A stretch of DNA of 50,503 nucleotides from Candidatus Melainabacteria bacterium (GCA_017307165.1 JAFKGK010000017.1:1-50503); one strand, 5' to 3'; counted from the stretch's first letter, positions 33,556-42,149 are shown. Made by a program: numbers and translations. The notes: generated from the sequence alone by a model not told the origin.

Positions 33556-35769
33556 ATGTCTTATGACAAGCTCTCAAAAGAGCAAAGAGCGCACAGCACA
33601 CCTACCGAAGCACTACTACAAGAGTGCAGCACTCCCTCCTTGGTAGTACATGCGGACGATGCAACACCAACGGTCAGCGAGCACAAACAAACACAGCAGG
33701 CCGCAGATGTAGCCGCATCTGCTCATCTATCCTATGACCGCCCCCATCTCGACGATCGTTTTGAGCTGCTTGAGCCAATCGGCGAGGGCGCCATGGCATA
33801 TGTATGGAAAGTCCGCGATAAGTCGATTGATCAGATCCTTGCGCTCAAGCTCTTGCGCAAAGAATGGATCGAAAATGCTGAGGTCGCCGATTTGTTTCAA
33901 CAGGAAGCTCGCCTGGCAATGACCCTGGATCATCCGCACATCGCCGCTGTGTATGAGCCGGGCAAAGACCTCAACGGCCGCCCATACATTTTGATGGATT
34001 ACATCCAAGGCGAAACCCTCCAGCAGCTAATGGCGCGAGTCGGTCCCCTAGACGAGGTCCGCGCGATGGAGATACTGCATCAAATATGTCAGGCATTGGC
34101 TCATGCGCACATGAACGGCATTGTCCATCGCGATATCAAGCCAAGCAACATCATGATCGACACGTCCAAGACAGATGCCGACTACATAAAAGTGGTAGAT
34201 TTTGGGATCGCGCGATCGATGCATCATGAGGTCAATCGCACCCAATTGTTGACAAAGCCCCTGGGTGATTTTGCGACTCCGACTTATATGAGCCCTGAGC
34301 AATGCCTTGGACAAGAGGTAACGGCACAATCAGATATCTATTCTCTGGGATGCGTTTTGCATGAAATGATCAGCGGCAAGCCACCATTTACAGAGAAAAA
34401 TCAGGTGAGGCTCATAATGCAACATCTCAATGAGGAGCCAAACTACCGCAAATTTAGTGCAAAAGTAGCATCGCACCTCTACATCATGATGGCCAAGGAT
34501 CCTCAATATCGTGCGCCAACGGTAAATGAGTTTTTGTATGCCAGTCCTTTTGATAGTGAAAAATATAAATGGAATGCAGACAATGAAAAACTGATAAATA
34601 CTGTGGCAGTGGTGCTACTGATCACCTTTAATTTGATCATGGCGAGCAGAAATATCGAGAATTTGCTCGTATTGACAATAAGCGCCTTCGTAATGACAGC
34701 GTCATGTCTATTTTGGAGCCTCCGAGATGCTATGCGTATCACCAAGGATCATGCAATCGCCAGAATCATATCGATTCAATTAGGTGCCGCAGCGGGATTG
34801 ACCCCAGTCCTGCTAAACCTTTTCTTGCCACAACAATTGCACATTCCGATTCTCGCAGCAGGATATGCTCTTGGGATTTATCTGGCCAATTCGGCATCTG
34901 GATATCGGATCATTAAAGCTCTGCTATCCAGCGCATTTTGTGACCGAATGCGCGAATTTCACAATCCAGAAATGAAAGTGCGAGTGCACGACACGACACT
35001 TGCCATCATCTCAAGGATAATCTGGGCATTAATTGCCACTGTTGCTTTGATTGAAATTGTCTTTGCTTGTCCGGCTATTTATTATTCGGGCGGCGACCCA
35101 ACATACAACAGAACTGTTTTTCAAATTTCATTGGGATTAATCGGCATCCCATTATTGACTCCTGGCTTGATATATTTGTCGAGCAAAAAATCGACTCTAG
35201 TTAAGCAACATATCCTTAGACCATTAGTCGGACCATGCATGGCCATCATGGCCATTTCTCTGCCTTTATTGCTACCCATAGCAATATACAATCATCCCGC
35301 AATCTTGCCGGGCTTCGCAAGGTTAGGATTAGCCTTAAGAGATTACAGACATGCAGGCATGCTGAATAAAGATGCCTACAAAATTCTCAAAACTCTAGCT
35401 AGTCGTGATGTCACTCATTCTCTATTACCTCTCGAAAAAGCTGAAACAGCATATGCTAATTATCAAATGGCGCGCTACGCGACAAACAAAAACGATTTTC
35501 TGATCTATTTTGATCGATTCGTAAATCTGGCAAAACAATCCGCGCCTCTAATGGACGTATACATACCTGGCACCGGTGCAACTATCACTTTAGACAGAGC
35601 CATCATGGAGTTGAGAGGAGGAGGGGGCTATCAACTTGACCGTTCTCGTGTCGACGAATTATACGCTCTTCTAAAAAATCTGAAAGGGACACTGACCGAT
35701 ATGGAAACAACCGATTTTTATAAACCGCCTATCATTATAGGGCCGAGAATGCTAGAGAGAATTGAATAA
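33556..35769 (+). CDS. Kinase D: Ser/Thr kinase with multi-pass membrane region
   Basis: 737 aa with a 60-residue unique tail. The kinase domain (61-292) has Lys 98, HRD Asp 193, DFG Asp 215 and ATPTYMSPEQ. It is the most divergent catalytic domain of the five, except for its first 115 bp of DNA, which are identical to gene C. About eight membrane segments (roughly 350-595) and a soluble C-terminus of about 140 residues follow. ATG 33556 has GAGAAG nine bases upstream, the only gene of the run after A with its own intergenic ribosome site. Its end overlaps the TTG start of E by 8 bp. Confidence 0.9.
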   Translation: MSYDKLSKEQRAHSTPTEALLQECSTPSLVVHADDATPTVSEHKQTQQAADVAASAHLSYDRPHLDDRFELLEPIGEGAMAYVWKVRDKSIDQILALKLLRKEWIENAEVADLFQQEARLAMTLDHPHIAAVYEPGKDLNGRPYILMDYIQGETLQQLMARVGPLDEVRAMEILHQICQALAHAHMNGIVHRDIKPSNIMIDTSKTDADYIKVVDFGIARSMHHEVNRTQLLTKPLGDFATPTYMSPEQCLGQEVTAQSDIYSLGCVLHEMISGKPPFTEKNQVRLIMQHLNEEPNYRKFSAKVASHLYIMMAKDPQYRAPTVNEFLYASPFDSEKYKWNADNEKLINTVAVVLLITFNLIMASRNIENLLVLTISAFVMTASCLFWSLRDAMRITKDHAIARIISIQLGAAAGLTPVLLNLFLPQQLHIPILAAGYALGIYLANSASGYRIIKALLSSAFCDRMREFHNPEMKVRVHDTTLAIISRIIWALIATVALIEIVFACPAIYYSGGDPTYNRTVFQISLGLIGIPLLTPGLIYLSSKKSTLVKQHILRPLVGPCMAIMAISLPLLLPIAIYNHPAILPGFARLGLALRDYRHAGMLNKDAYKILKTLASRDVTHSLLPLEKAETAYANYQMARYATNKNDFLIYFDRFVNLAKQSAPLMDVYIPGTGATITLDRAIMELRGGGGYQLDRSRVDELYALLKNLKGTLTDMETTDFYKPPIIIGPRMLERIE
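33746..33860 (+). repeat. 115-bp exact repeat, copy in kinase D
   Basis: Identical to 31519-31633 in kinase C. One base upstream (33745, C versus G) the match breaks. Downstream it breaks abruptly inside the codons after the catalytic lysine, where D reads KEWIENAEV and C reads KELTQDPEA. Confidence 0.9.
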
Positions 35770-38050
35770 TTTACCCACGCAATGCTTCGAGCCATTTGAC
35801 ACACCTAGCGCCAAATCGCTGACCAATACCGAGATCACATCTGTGAAAAACGAAGAACCGGTCAAAACTAAGTCTCCCAATCTCAAGGTATCGGAAGATA
35901 ATTTGATTGAGATAGACATAGATACTGATACGCGCCCTAACACTTTGCAAAATGCATCTGCGTCCATCTCAAACGACTATGACCGCCCCGACCTCGACGA
36001 TCGTTTTGAGCTCCTTGAGCCTATCGGCGAGGGTGCTATGGCATATGTATGGAAGGTGCGCGATAAGTCGATCGATCAGATCCTGGCGCTAAAGCTGCTG
36101 CGCAAAGAGCTAACGCAAGATCCGGAGGCAGTCTCGCGCTTTCAACAAGAAGCTCGCCTGACCATGCAGCTAGAGCATCCGCACATTGCGGCGGTGTACG
36201 AGCCGGGTAATGACAAAAATGGTCGGCCATATATCTTGATGGATTTTGTGCCGGGCGAGACCTTGCAGCAGCTATTGGCGCGGGAGGGTAAGCTCGCCGA
36301 AGAACGCGCATTGGGTATTTTTGAGCAGATCTGCCAGGCCCTGTCTTATGCGCACATGCATGGCATTGTGCATCGCGACATCAAGCCAAGCAACATAATG
36401 ATTGACAGTACCGAATCTGGTGCTGATTTTGTAAAAGTGGTCGACTTTGGTATCGCTCGATCGATCCACGAAGAAGTGCACAACACTCAAGCCCTGACGC
36501 GGCCACTGGGCGATTTTGCAACGCCACGCTATATGAGCCCAGAACAGTGCCTTGGACAAGAGATCACGCCGCAATCTGACATCTACTCTCTGGGTTGCGT
36601 CCTGTATGAAATGATATCGGGAGCGCCACCATTCACAGAAACAAATCAGGTGAGACTGATACTTCAGCATTTAAATGACAATCCGGATTTAACAAAATTT
36701 TCGCCTAAGATAGCATCGATCTTATTCTTTAGCCTTGCAAAAGGTAGAGATGAGCGTATCGATAAGGTAGACCTATTCCTTGCCAAGACTAAGCCTTTAG
36801 ACACCTCACAAACAAACTTCGACTTCACAGCCATTGCTCTCAAACCTGTTGCAACCATTATTCAGATTTCTATATTCTCAATTGCCACCATTACAGCCAG
36901 CCATTTTGAAGGCAAGATCTTAGGTTTTCTAATGTTTTATCTTCTTTTGGTTTACTTAATTCCGTTCGCTGCCGTGGTTCAAAAATTCCACTCTTCCAAC
37001 TCAAAACTGTATACCTTTGCGATCACACAAGCATCAAACAGTTTCTTTGCCGTAGTACTGTTATTGATTTCATTTTTTGCTCATAAGCTTGAATGGCGAC
37101 TAATTCTGTGTTTGGCATATATTACGATCGCACTTACATCAACCTATTCCCCATTAGCACAAAGGCTTTTTAGCAAGCACTTATTCAATCGCCACGCCAA
37201 TTTGAAAAAAGTGTACACGCAAGCCCAGAATTTTGACAAGAAGATCATAATCGCTACTGGAATTGCATTTGCATTCATAATTTGCGTTGTTACCATAACC
37301 GTGGGACATATTTTAATTTTTTCTACTATCCCTGCTTCTATTTACAAAATCATTATTGGTATAGTCGCCACTTCATATCTTTTTGCAATAGCATTGCTGT
37401 GGATATTTAAACGATTTCGCATCACAAAAATTTCCTACAAACAAGTTATTTTGACTGTTTCTTTTTTAATCAGCGCTTCAGCTGCAGGTTTGATACCGAT
37501 AATCGTAATGCGGACTTTTCCCAATGCGTTTTCCAATTTTGAAAGTCGCTACGAAACCGCATCTTATTTGATTTTCCACGACACAACTGAAAGAATGCAG
37601 TCTTTACTGGAGCCAGAGGCATCCCGGGACTATAAAACTTTGACCAAAGATAAAGACAGATTTGACAACATTCTCGCTCAATATGCAATCGTCCAAAATG
37701 AAGTAGCAAAAGGTCTGACCGGGTCTGAGAAATTCAACTTCGCAATCGACACAATCCTTGGCAGCCTAGAGGCACATTTCCCTAAAGCTGCAGCAAGCCC
37801 TCAGTCGTGGCACATGCATACCCTTCAAAAATTCAGCGGTGCTCCGGATCTTCGAAGTCTCTGTCCAAAATATGCAATGGTTGATTCAACTTGGGTTTTA
37901 TATCAAATCATGGACTTCACTAATTCGTCCGATGATCTGCGATTTGATAGAGCTCGCAAATTACTGGAGATCCACAAGCCCAAGGATCAGAATCTCCAAA
38001 GAGAAATACAAAATCTTATAGATTTGCACGAAAAGAAAATCCAGCCTTGA
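35762..38050 (+). CDS. Kinase E: Ser/Thr kinase with multi-pass membrane region
   Basis: 762 aa from TTG 35762, which overlaps the stop of D by 8 bp; no ATG exists in frame before the kinase domain. An alternative GTG lies at 35843. The acidic 73-residue tail (IEIDIDTDT) is unique. The shared kinase domain (74-305) has Lys 111, HRD Asp 206 and DFG Asp 228, and nearly matches C and B. The following region has about eight hydrophobic segments (roughly 355-600), is markedly A/T-rich in DNA, and ends in a soluble helical domain of about 150 residues. It is the last gene of the kinase run. Confidence 0.88.
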   Translation: MNNLPTQCFEPFDTPSAKSLTNTEITSVKNEEPVKTKSPNLKVSEDNLIEIDIDTDTRPNTLQNASASISNDYDRPDLDDRFELLEPIGEGAMAYVWKVRDKSIDQILALKLLRKELTQDPEAVSRFQQEARLTMQLEHPHIAAVYEPGNDKNGRPYILMDFVPGETLQQLLAREGKLAEERALGIFEQICQALSYAHMHGIVHRDIKPSNIMIDSTESGADFVKVVDFGIARSIHEEVHNTQALTRPLGDFATPRYMSPEQCLGQEITPQSDIYSLGCVLYEMISGAPPFTETNQVRLILQHLNDNPDLTKFSPKIASILFFSLAKGRDERIDKVDLFLAKTKPLDTSQTNFDFTAIALKPVATIIQISIFSIATITASHFEGKILGFLMFYLLLVYLIPFAAVVQKFHSSNSKLYTFAITQASNSFFAVVLLLISFFAHKLEWRLILCLAYITIALTSTYSPLAQRLFSKHLFNRHANLKKVYTQAQNFDKKIIIATGIAFAFIICVVTITVGHILIFSTIPASIYKIIIGIVATSYLFAIALLWIFKRFRITKISYKQVILTVSFLISASAAGLIPIIVMRTFPNAFSNFESRYETASYLIFHDTTERMQSLLEPEASRDYKTLTKDKDRFDNILAQYAIVQNEVAKGLTGSEKFNFAIDTILGSLEAHFPKAAASPQSWHMHTLQKFSGAPDLRSLCPKYAMVDSTWVLYQIMDFTNSSDDLRFDRARKLLEIHKPKDQNLQREIQNLIDLHEKKIQP

Positions 38051-38128
38051 GAAAGTTCGTTCAGAGCCATAGTGACATGTTCTCACGCACATCGCCAAAA
38101 TCTCCCCCGTTCCACTACACTTAAGTGT

Positions 38129-38707
38129 ATGCAAACCGACCAGTGGCCCACAGACAAAGCCGAACGAGACGAATATCAGCGCAGCGCCCATCTGCTGTTT
38201 CAATCGCACGGCCTCCCAGCGCAGGCCCCGCTATTAGCCCTCGCTCAGGAACTGCAGGCGACCCTACCGACCGAGGACAAAAAAGCCATCCAGGACCTGT
38301 CCAACCAGATCTCACGCATCGTCTGCGACCATTTCTCTATAAAACCTGCCCCCATACGCATCCTCGGCACCCGCAAACGGCAGGACCGCGGCGAGTACTA
38401 TGACGAGCTGTTTGGCGACTACGACTTTGCCTCCACCAAGATCCGCCTCTGGATGCGCACTGCAGTTCAAGAAAAGATGACGAGCTACGGCACTTTTCTC
38501 AGCACCCTGTGTCATGAGCTCTGCCACCACATCGATGTCAAAAAACTCGAGCTACCCAATACGTTTCATACGCAAGGCTTTTACGAACGCTCCGGACTGC
38601 TGTATCACCATGTTCGCGGCACACCTATGAAAAAACTCGTCTGGAACGAACATCGCGACGGTACCAAATCGATAAATTGGCCCAAGACGATGGGCAATAA
38701 ATCCTGA
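38129..38707 (+). CDS. Putative HExxH zinc metallopeptidase
   Basis: 192 aa from ATG 38129; a GTG at 38072 would add 19 residues that do not look structured, and neither has a clear ribosome site. A TACACT box at 38116-38121 could make the ATG mRNA nearly leaderless. The C-terminal half carries CHELCHHIDVKKLELP, an HExxH zinc site, followed by FHTQGFYERSGLLYHH with a probable third His ligand. This H-E-x-x-H...H-T-x-G-F-Y pattern occurs in small uncharacterised cytoplasmic metallopeptidases related in layout to SprT-like proteins. No signal peptide. Target unknown. It stands between the kinase cluster and the polyamine genes. Confidence 0.7.
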   Translation: MQTDQWPTDKAERDEYQRSAHLLFQSHGLPAQAPLLALAQELQATLPTEDKKAIQDLSNQISRIVCDHFSIKPAPIRILGTRKRQDRGEYYDELFGDYDFASTKIRLWMRTAVQEKMTSYGTFLSTLCHELCHHIDVKKLELPNTFHTQGFYERSGLLYHHVRGTPMKKLVWNEHRDGTKSINWPKTMGNKS

Positions 38708-38805
38708 CAAAAGGAAGGGAAAACATTTCTCAATTCCAAACTTGCAAGAATATCAAGTCACAATTTGCGCACAATCATTAGTTATCATTTTGCGGTTTCC
38801 TTAAT

Positions 38806-39255
38806 ATGAGGGCTATTCGTACGATGATTGGATGCAATTTTGAATCTCGAAATGAGCCAAACACATTTTTAAAGAACAGCAAAAGCTCGTGCGCGCACCA
38901 ATTTTATGGCAAACACTTTATATCAAATTTTCTTGAATGCGACTCATCTCAGCTAGCAAACAACAGTGGCATCATCGAAACGATGAGAGAAGGTATAGCG
39001 TTATCAGGCGCCAAGATTCTCGAAACTTCCTTTCATATTTTTGAAGGAGGCGGAATGACAGCGCTTTTTTTATTGTCTGAAAGTCATGCAAGCATACACA
39101 CCTATCCTGAACAAATATCTTGCTTCATAGATATGTTTACTTGTGGGGAAAAATGCGATCCCCAACAGTTTGCCAACTTGCTGAAGAGCTTTCTCAAACC
39201 TCAAAAAACGCTAGACAAATTTGTTCTACGAGACGCAACAAAATTAGGCGAGTAA
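38806..39255 (+). CDS. speD: S-adenosylmethionine decarboxylase proenzyme
   Basis: 149 aa of the prokaryotic class 1b (SpeH-type) enzyme, which self-cleaves to a pyruvoyl enzyme and supplies decarboxylated AdoMet for aminopropyl transfer. The processing site is SES-H-A-S-I-H: Ser 93 becomes the pyruvoyl group, His 98 assists processing and Cys 113 (MFTCG) is the proton donor. Their spacing (5 and 20 residues) equals that of the Thermotoga enzyme. Family proteins usually begin near GKHFI, so the first 34 residues are an extension. ATG 38824, with GAGGG upstream, is an alternative start giving 143 aa. It is followed 17 bp later by the aminopropyltransferase. Confidence 0.92.
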   Translation: MRAIRTMIGCNFESRNEPNTFLKNSKSSCAHQFYGKHFISNFLECDSSQLANNSGIIETMREGIALSGAKILETSFHIFEGGGMTALFLLSESHASIHTYPEQISCFIDMFTCGEKCDPQQFANLLKSFLKPQKTLDKFVLRDATKLGE

Positions 39256-39272
39256 AATTTTAGGAGAAAATC

Positions 39273-40265
39273 ATGCCCTCCTGGCAGTATACAAAAGAAC
39301 AAAACAGCCCCACCTATAAAAGTGAAGTCTTTGCCGAAGAAAAATCAGATAAATTTGACAGATATCTATACGAAATAGATCATATTTTCTGCAATTTTAG
39401 ATCAAAGTTTCAGCAAGTATTGATTGCCAATACAAAAAATTACGGAAAAATCCTTATGCTAGACCATCATATTCAAAGCGCCGAATATGACGAGAGGCTC
39501 TATCATGAATTACTTGTGCAGCCGGCCATGTTAGCTCATCCCAATCCCAAAAACATTCTTATTCTCGGTGGAGGAGAAGGAGCTAGTTTGCGCGAGTGCT
39601 TGGTGCACAAATCTGTTGAAAAAGCCACCATGGTAGACATCGACGGAGAATTAATCAATGTCTGCAAAAACTACCTCCAAGAATGGCACAGAGGTGCTTT
39701 TGACGATCCGCGAGCGACTATACTGAGCCTTGATGGACGCAAGTTCATCGAAGAAACTAATGACAAATTTGACATAATAATAATAGATATTGTAGACATG
39801 CTCGACAATGGGCCAGCACAGAAGCTCTACACGCAAGAATTCTATGAAATGACTAAAAATAAACTAAATGAACGAGGAATTGTAGTCGTACAAGGTATGG
39901 AATTCTCGAGCAGACAAACAAACCATGCAATCATTGTCAGAACATTATCAAAAGTATTTTCTCAAGTGCAATCCTATAGGGCTGTAATCCCGTCATTTCT
40001 TTCAAGCTGGGGATTTATATTGGCGAGTGACTGGCTTAACTACGATAGCCTTACTTCGCAAGAGCTAGATAAAAGGATTTCCGAGCGCATCCCTGAGTGG
40101 CTATGCCACTTAGATGGAGATTTTTTAAAAAGCGTTTTTATTTGCTCCAAACGTGACCGCTTCTTGCTTAAAGCGCCTGGCCCCTGCATTCTGGATGACC
40201 ATCCTATAGGTGAAATACCAAATTACAAGGAAGTAAATAACAAATGGCAAACATTCCCAGTGTAA
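39273..40265 (+). CDS. speE: Polyamine aminopropyltransferase (spermidine synthase family)
   Basis: 330 aa, longer than E. coli SpeE (288). It transfers the aminopropyl group from decarboxylated AdoMet to a diamine acceptor. The N-terminal beta domain includes LMLDHHIQSAEYDERLYHE, with the family D-x-x-x-Q-x-x-x-x-D-E motif. The Rossmann part has ILGGGEG (97-103), acidic VDID (121-124) and IIIDIVD, with Asp 172 and Asp 175 at the catalytic positions. The usual D-P-x-G-P-A loop is altered to MLDNGPA, so the acceptor may not be putrescine; agmatine or spermidine are possible. An excellent AGGAG precedes the ATG. It forms an operon with speD and overlaps the next gene by 22 bp. Confidence 0.92.
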   Translation: MPSWQYTKEQNSPTYKSEVFAEEKSDKFDRYLYEIDHIFCNFRSKFQQVLIANTKNYGKILMLDHHIQSAEYDERLYHELLVQPAMLAHPNPKNILILGGGEGASLRECLVHKSVEKATMVDIDGELINVCKNYLQEWHRGAFDDPRATILSLDGRKFIEETNDKFDIIIIDIVDMLDNGPAQKLYTQEFYEMTKNKLNERGIVVVQGMEFSSRQTNHAIIVRTLSKVFSQVQSYRAVIPSFLSSWGFILASDWLNYDSLTSQELDKRISERIPEWLCHLDGDFLKSVFICSKRDRFLLKAPGPCILDDHPIGEIPNYKEVNNKWQTFPV

Positions 40266-41086
40266 TGAACACATTTCCAAATGACATAAAGGAGCCGGAA
40301 CTCCTAGATGGAAAAAGCCAACGGTGCATTTCTTTTAGGAAAACAATCGCAATCGAAATTGACAAGCCAGGCACCTTTAACCTGAGCCAAACTCCAGTCA
40401 TGCAGTCTTGTAGTCTGGAGCAAATATCAGATATAAACCTGATAAAGGACCAGGTTTTATTTATTTATCGCCCAAAAGAAACAAAAAACGACATCGATCT
40501 CAATAACTGGTGTTCAGCGCAGGGCTTAGCAGCCGTATACAAAGAAAAGCACATACAAATATACACAAACGAAAATCTATATTTGGTAGTCGGGCCTCAA
40601 GATTTAGAACAAACCTTTGCTGATACCTTTGCTGCGTATATCAACTGCGTTCTGGCACTGCAAAATTTAGAAAAATTGACCTCTTTAAAATCAATGGACA
40701 TAGCAGACGATGTCAAACTAGTGCACAAAGTAGACAAGACAAGTCTGCATAAATGGCCTGACTTGCAGATAAAAACCGAGAACACCTATATGCTTCGGTT
40801 GCTTGCCAATCAAGTATCCCAAATGCTATGGCATTGTTTGCGAAGCGGCACTAAGCATAAAGATTTACCCGATGCTCTTGAGGTTCTTGTGCAAGCTGAT
40901 CAGCTAGAAGCTCGTGTAGATACACTAGTGGACAAGATCGAAATACTAGACGATTTATACAGCACGGCCAATGACAGACTCTCAGAGTACTCATTTTTTA
41001 GAGAAGAATGCCGCCTGGAGATAATTATCATAGTAATTCTTCTGCTGGAGCTAGTCATTGCATGCATTACGCTTATGGCCGGTTGA
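40244..41086 (+). CDS. RMD1/DUF155-like membrane protein
   Basis: 280 aa. The C-terminus is diagnostic in outline: a long helical region ending LDDLYSTANDRLSEYSFFREE, then RLEIIIIVILLLELVIA, a single membrane helix at the very end. RMD1/YagE (DUF155) proteins end in the same way with a coiled region and a terminal helix starting near LE-x-I-I. The middle part has scattered family-like features but low overall similarity by eye, so the assignment is tentative. ATG 40244 is inside the end of speE (22-bp overlap) with GGAAGT upstream, indicating coupling to polyamine synthesis. Cellular role unknown. Confidence 0.5.
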   Translation: MANIPSVMNTFPNDIKEPELLDGKSQRCISFRKTIAIEIDKPGTFNLSQTPVMQSCSLEQISDINLIKDQVLFIYRPKETKNDIDLNNWCSAQGLAAVYKEKHIQIYTNENLYLVVGPQDLEQTFADTFAAYINCVLALQNLEKLTSLKSMDIADDVKLVHKVDKTSLHKWPDLQIKTENTYMLRLLANQVSQMLWHCLRSGTKHKDLPDALEVLVQADQLEARVDTLVDKIEILDDLYSTANDRLSEYSFFREECRLEIIIIVILLLELVIACITLMAG

Positions 41087-42084
41087 ATACACGACTATTA
41101 GCAATGGCCACAACTCTACTGCTGTCCTCAGCTCTTATCAGCCCTGCCTGCAATTGCCAGACGCCAGTGAAAAAGTGCGTGATTGAGCAAGACAATATTT
41201 ATTTTCCTAGAGACAACCTAAGCATCACACAGCAATTGGGAGGCACGCTGCAAAACCTCATCGACCGTGAACTTGAAAATGATCAAGAGTATTTAGCAAT
41301 ACTCAAGGAAGAGAAAGTAAAGCATCACTTTAAAAGACTCCTGGAAAAAACCCTCACAGCTACAGAAGAAGTTATCAGCCTTAATGCAAGTGGATCTTCA
41401 AAGGCAACGGCACGCTCACTGCTAGACAGGAACGACCTGGATCTGGAAGCCGAAACGGACTTTCAATTTCACAAACAGATTTTCATCCAAAAATATCATT
41501 ATAAATGCCTCCTTTGTTTACTACAATTTGCTGAGAGCAATGACTGCACAACGCATATAGACGGTCTCAGCGAAGAAACCATATCTAAAGCCAAAGCCAC
41601 TGTACAAAACTGGTCAGATAACATAGGGCAGAATTGTTTTGCAGATGACGTGGGCTCTGTCACTGTGAGTGATTATGGAAAAATGGAAGAGACATTTAAA
41701 AGCCAGGCTATCAAATCCGATCCTTTAATAAAAGATTTGAAGATGCAGCTATTTAAGATTGCTTATCCAAACAAATTAAAGGATCACACTCGCAACATGA
41801 TTTTGACCGCTTTCGATACCTCTGCCTATATGATGCCAACAGCACCCATTGCAGCTGCAGTGGAAGCCATCAAAGGACTTGTAGTGGTCTCCACCGGCGG
41901 CTGCGAAGAAGACAAACTCATCCATATAATCCAGATGTGTCAGCGACTCAAAAGCAGAGAAAATGCACTCGCACAAGAAATATCTTTGGCACTGCACGCA
42001 AGGCAAAGCGGCTTACAAAGCAAAAACTACCTATTGGTCTTGATAGCAGAGGCGCTGATCAACAATCTAACCTCAGAGACATAG
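41062..42084 (+). CDS. Exported hypothetical protein
   Basis: 340 aa from ATG 41062, chosen because it gives a proper signal peptide (basic start, hydrophobic LLAMATTLLLSSALIS, cleavage near SPA-C) and has GGAG eleven bases upstream. The frame is open back to 41008; TTG 41083 is another option. The mature protein is helical and charged, with seven to eight Cys (including CLLC and CEE), and no domain I recognise. It overlaps the RMD1-like gene by 25 bp and so belongs to the speD-speE operon. It may be an envelope partner of the RMD1-like protein. Confidence 0.65.
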   Translation: MHYAYGRLNTRLLAMATTLLLSSALISPACNCQTPVKKCVIEQDNIYFPRDNLSITQQLGGTLQNLIDRELENDQEYLAILKEEKVKHHFKRLLEKTLTATEEVISLNASGSSKATARSLLDRNDLDLEAETDFQFHKQIFIQKYHYKCLLCLLQFAESNDCTTHIDGLSEETISKAKATVQNWSDNIGQNCFADDVGSVTVSDYGKMEETFKSQAIKSDPLIKDLKMQLFKIAYPNKLKDHTRNMILTAFDTSAYMMPTAPIAAAVEAIKGLVVVSTGGCEEDKLIHIIQMCQRLKSRENALAQEISLALHARQSGLQSKNYLLVLIAEALINNLTSET

Positions 42085-42112
42085 ATGGCCTGGCCAAATC
42101 TCAATGTGCAAG

Positions 42113-42144
42113 CTATCATTTACTTTTGGACATTCAAAAGATAG
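42113..42144. promoter_or_regulatory. Interrupted inverted repeat before umuD
   Basis: CTATC (42113-42117) and TTTTG (42124-42128) are complementary to GATAG (42140-42144) and CAAAA (42135-42139), forming a two-part inverted repeat that ends 5 bp before the umuD ATG. It could be an operator or an RNA hairpin covering the ribosome site. It does not match the known LexA boxes of proteobacteria (CTGT-N8-ACAG) or Firmicutes (GAAC-N4-GTTC). Confidence 0.25.
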
Positions 42145-42149
42145 TTTAA

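Noticed and set aside
26951..38050. Diversity-generating retroelement as the source of kinase variability
   Set aside because: No reverse transcriptase gene and no template/variable repeat pair with adenine-specific changes was seen. The variation covers whole domains, which fits recombination better.
26951..38050. Assembly artefact from collapsed or duplicated repeats
   Set aside because: The copies differ throughout outside short tracts, keep five intact frames and have different flanks, so simple duplication by misassembly is unlikely, although chimeric joins cannot be excluded without reads.
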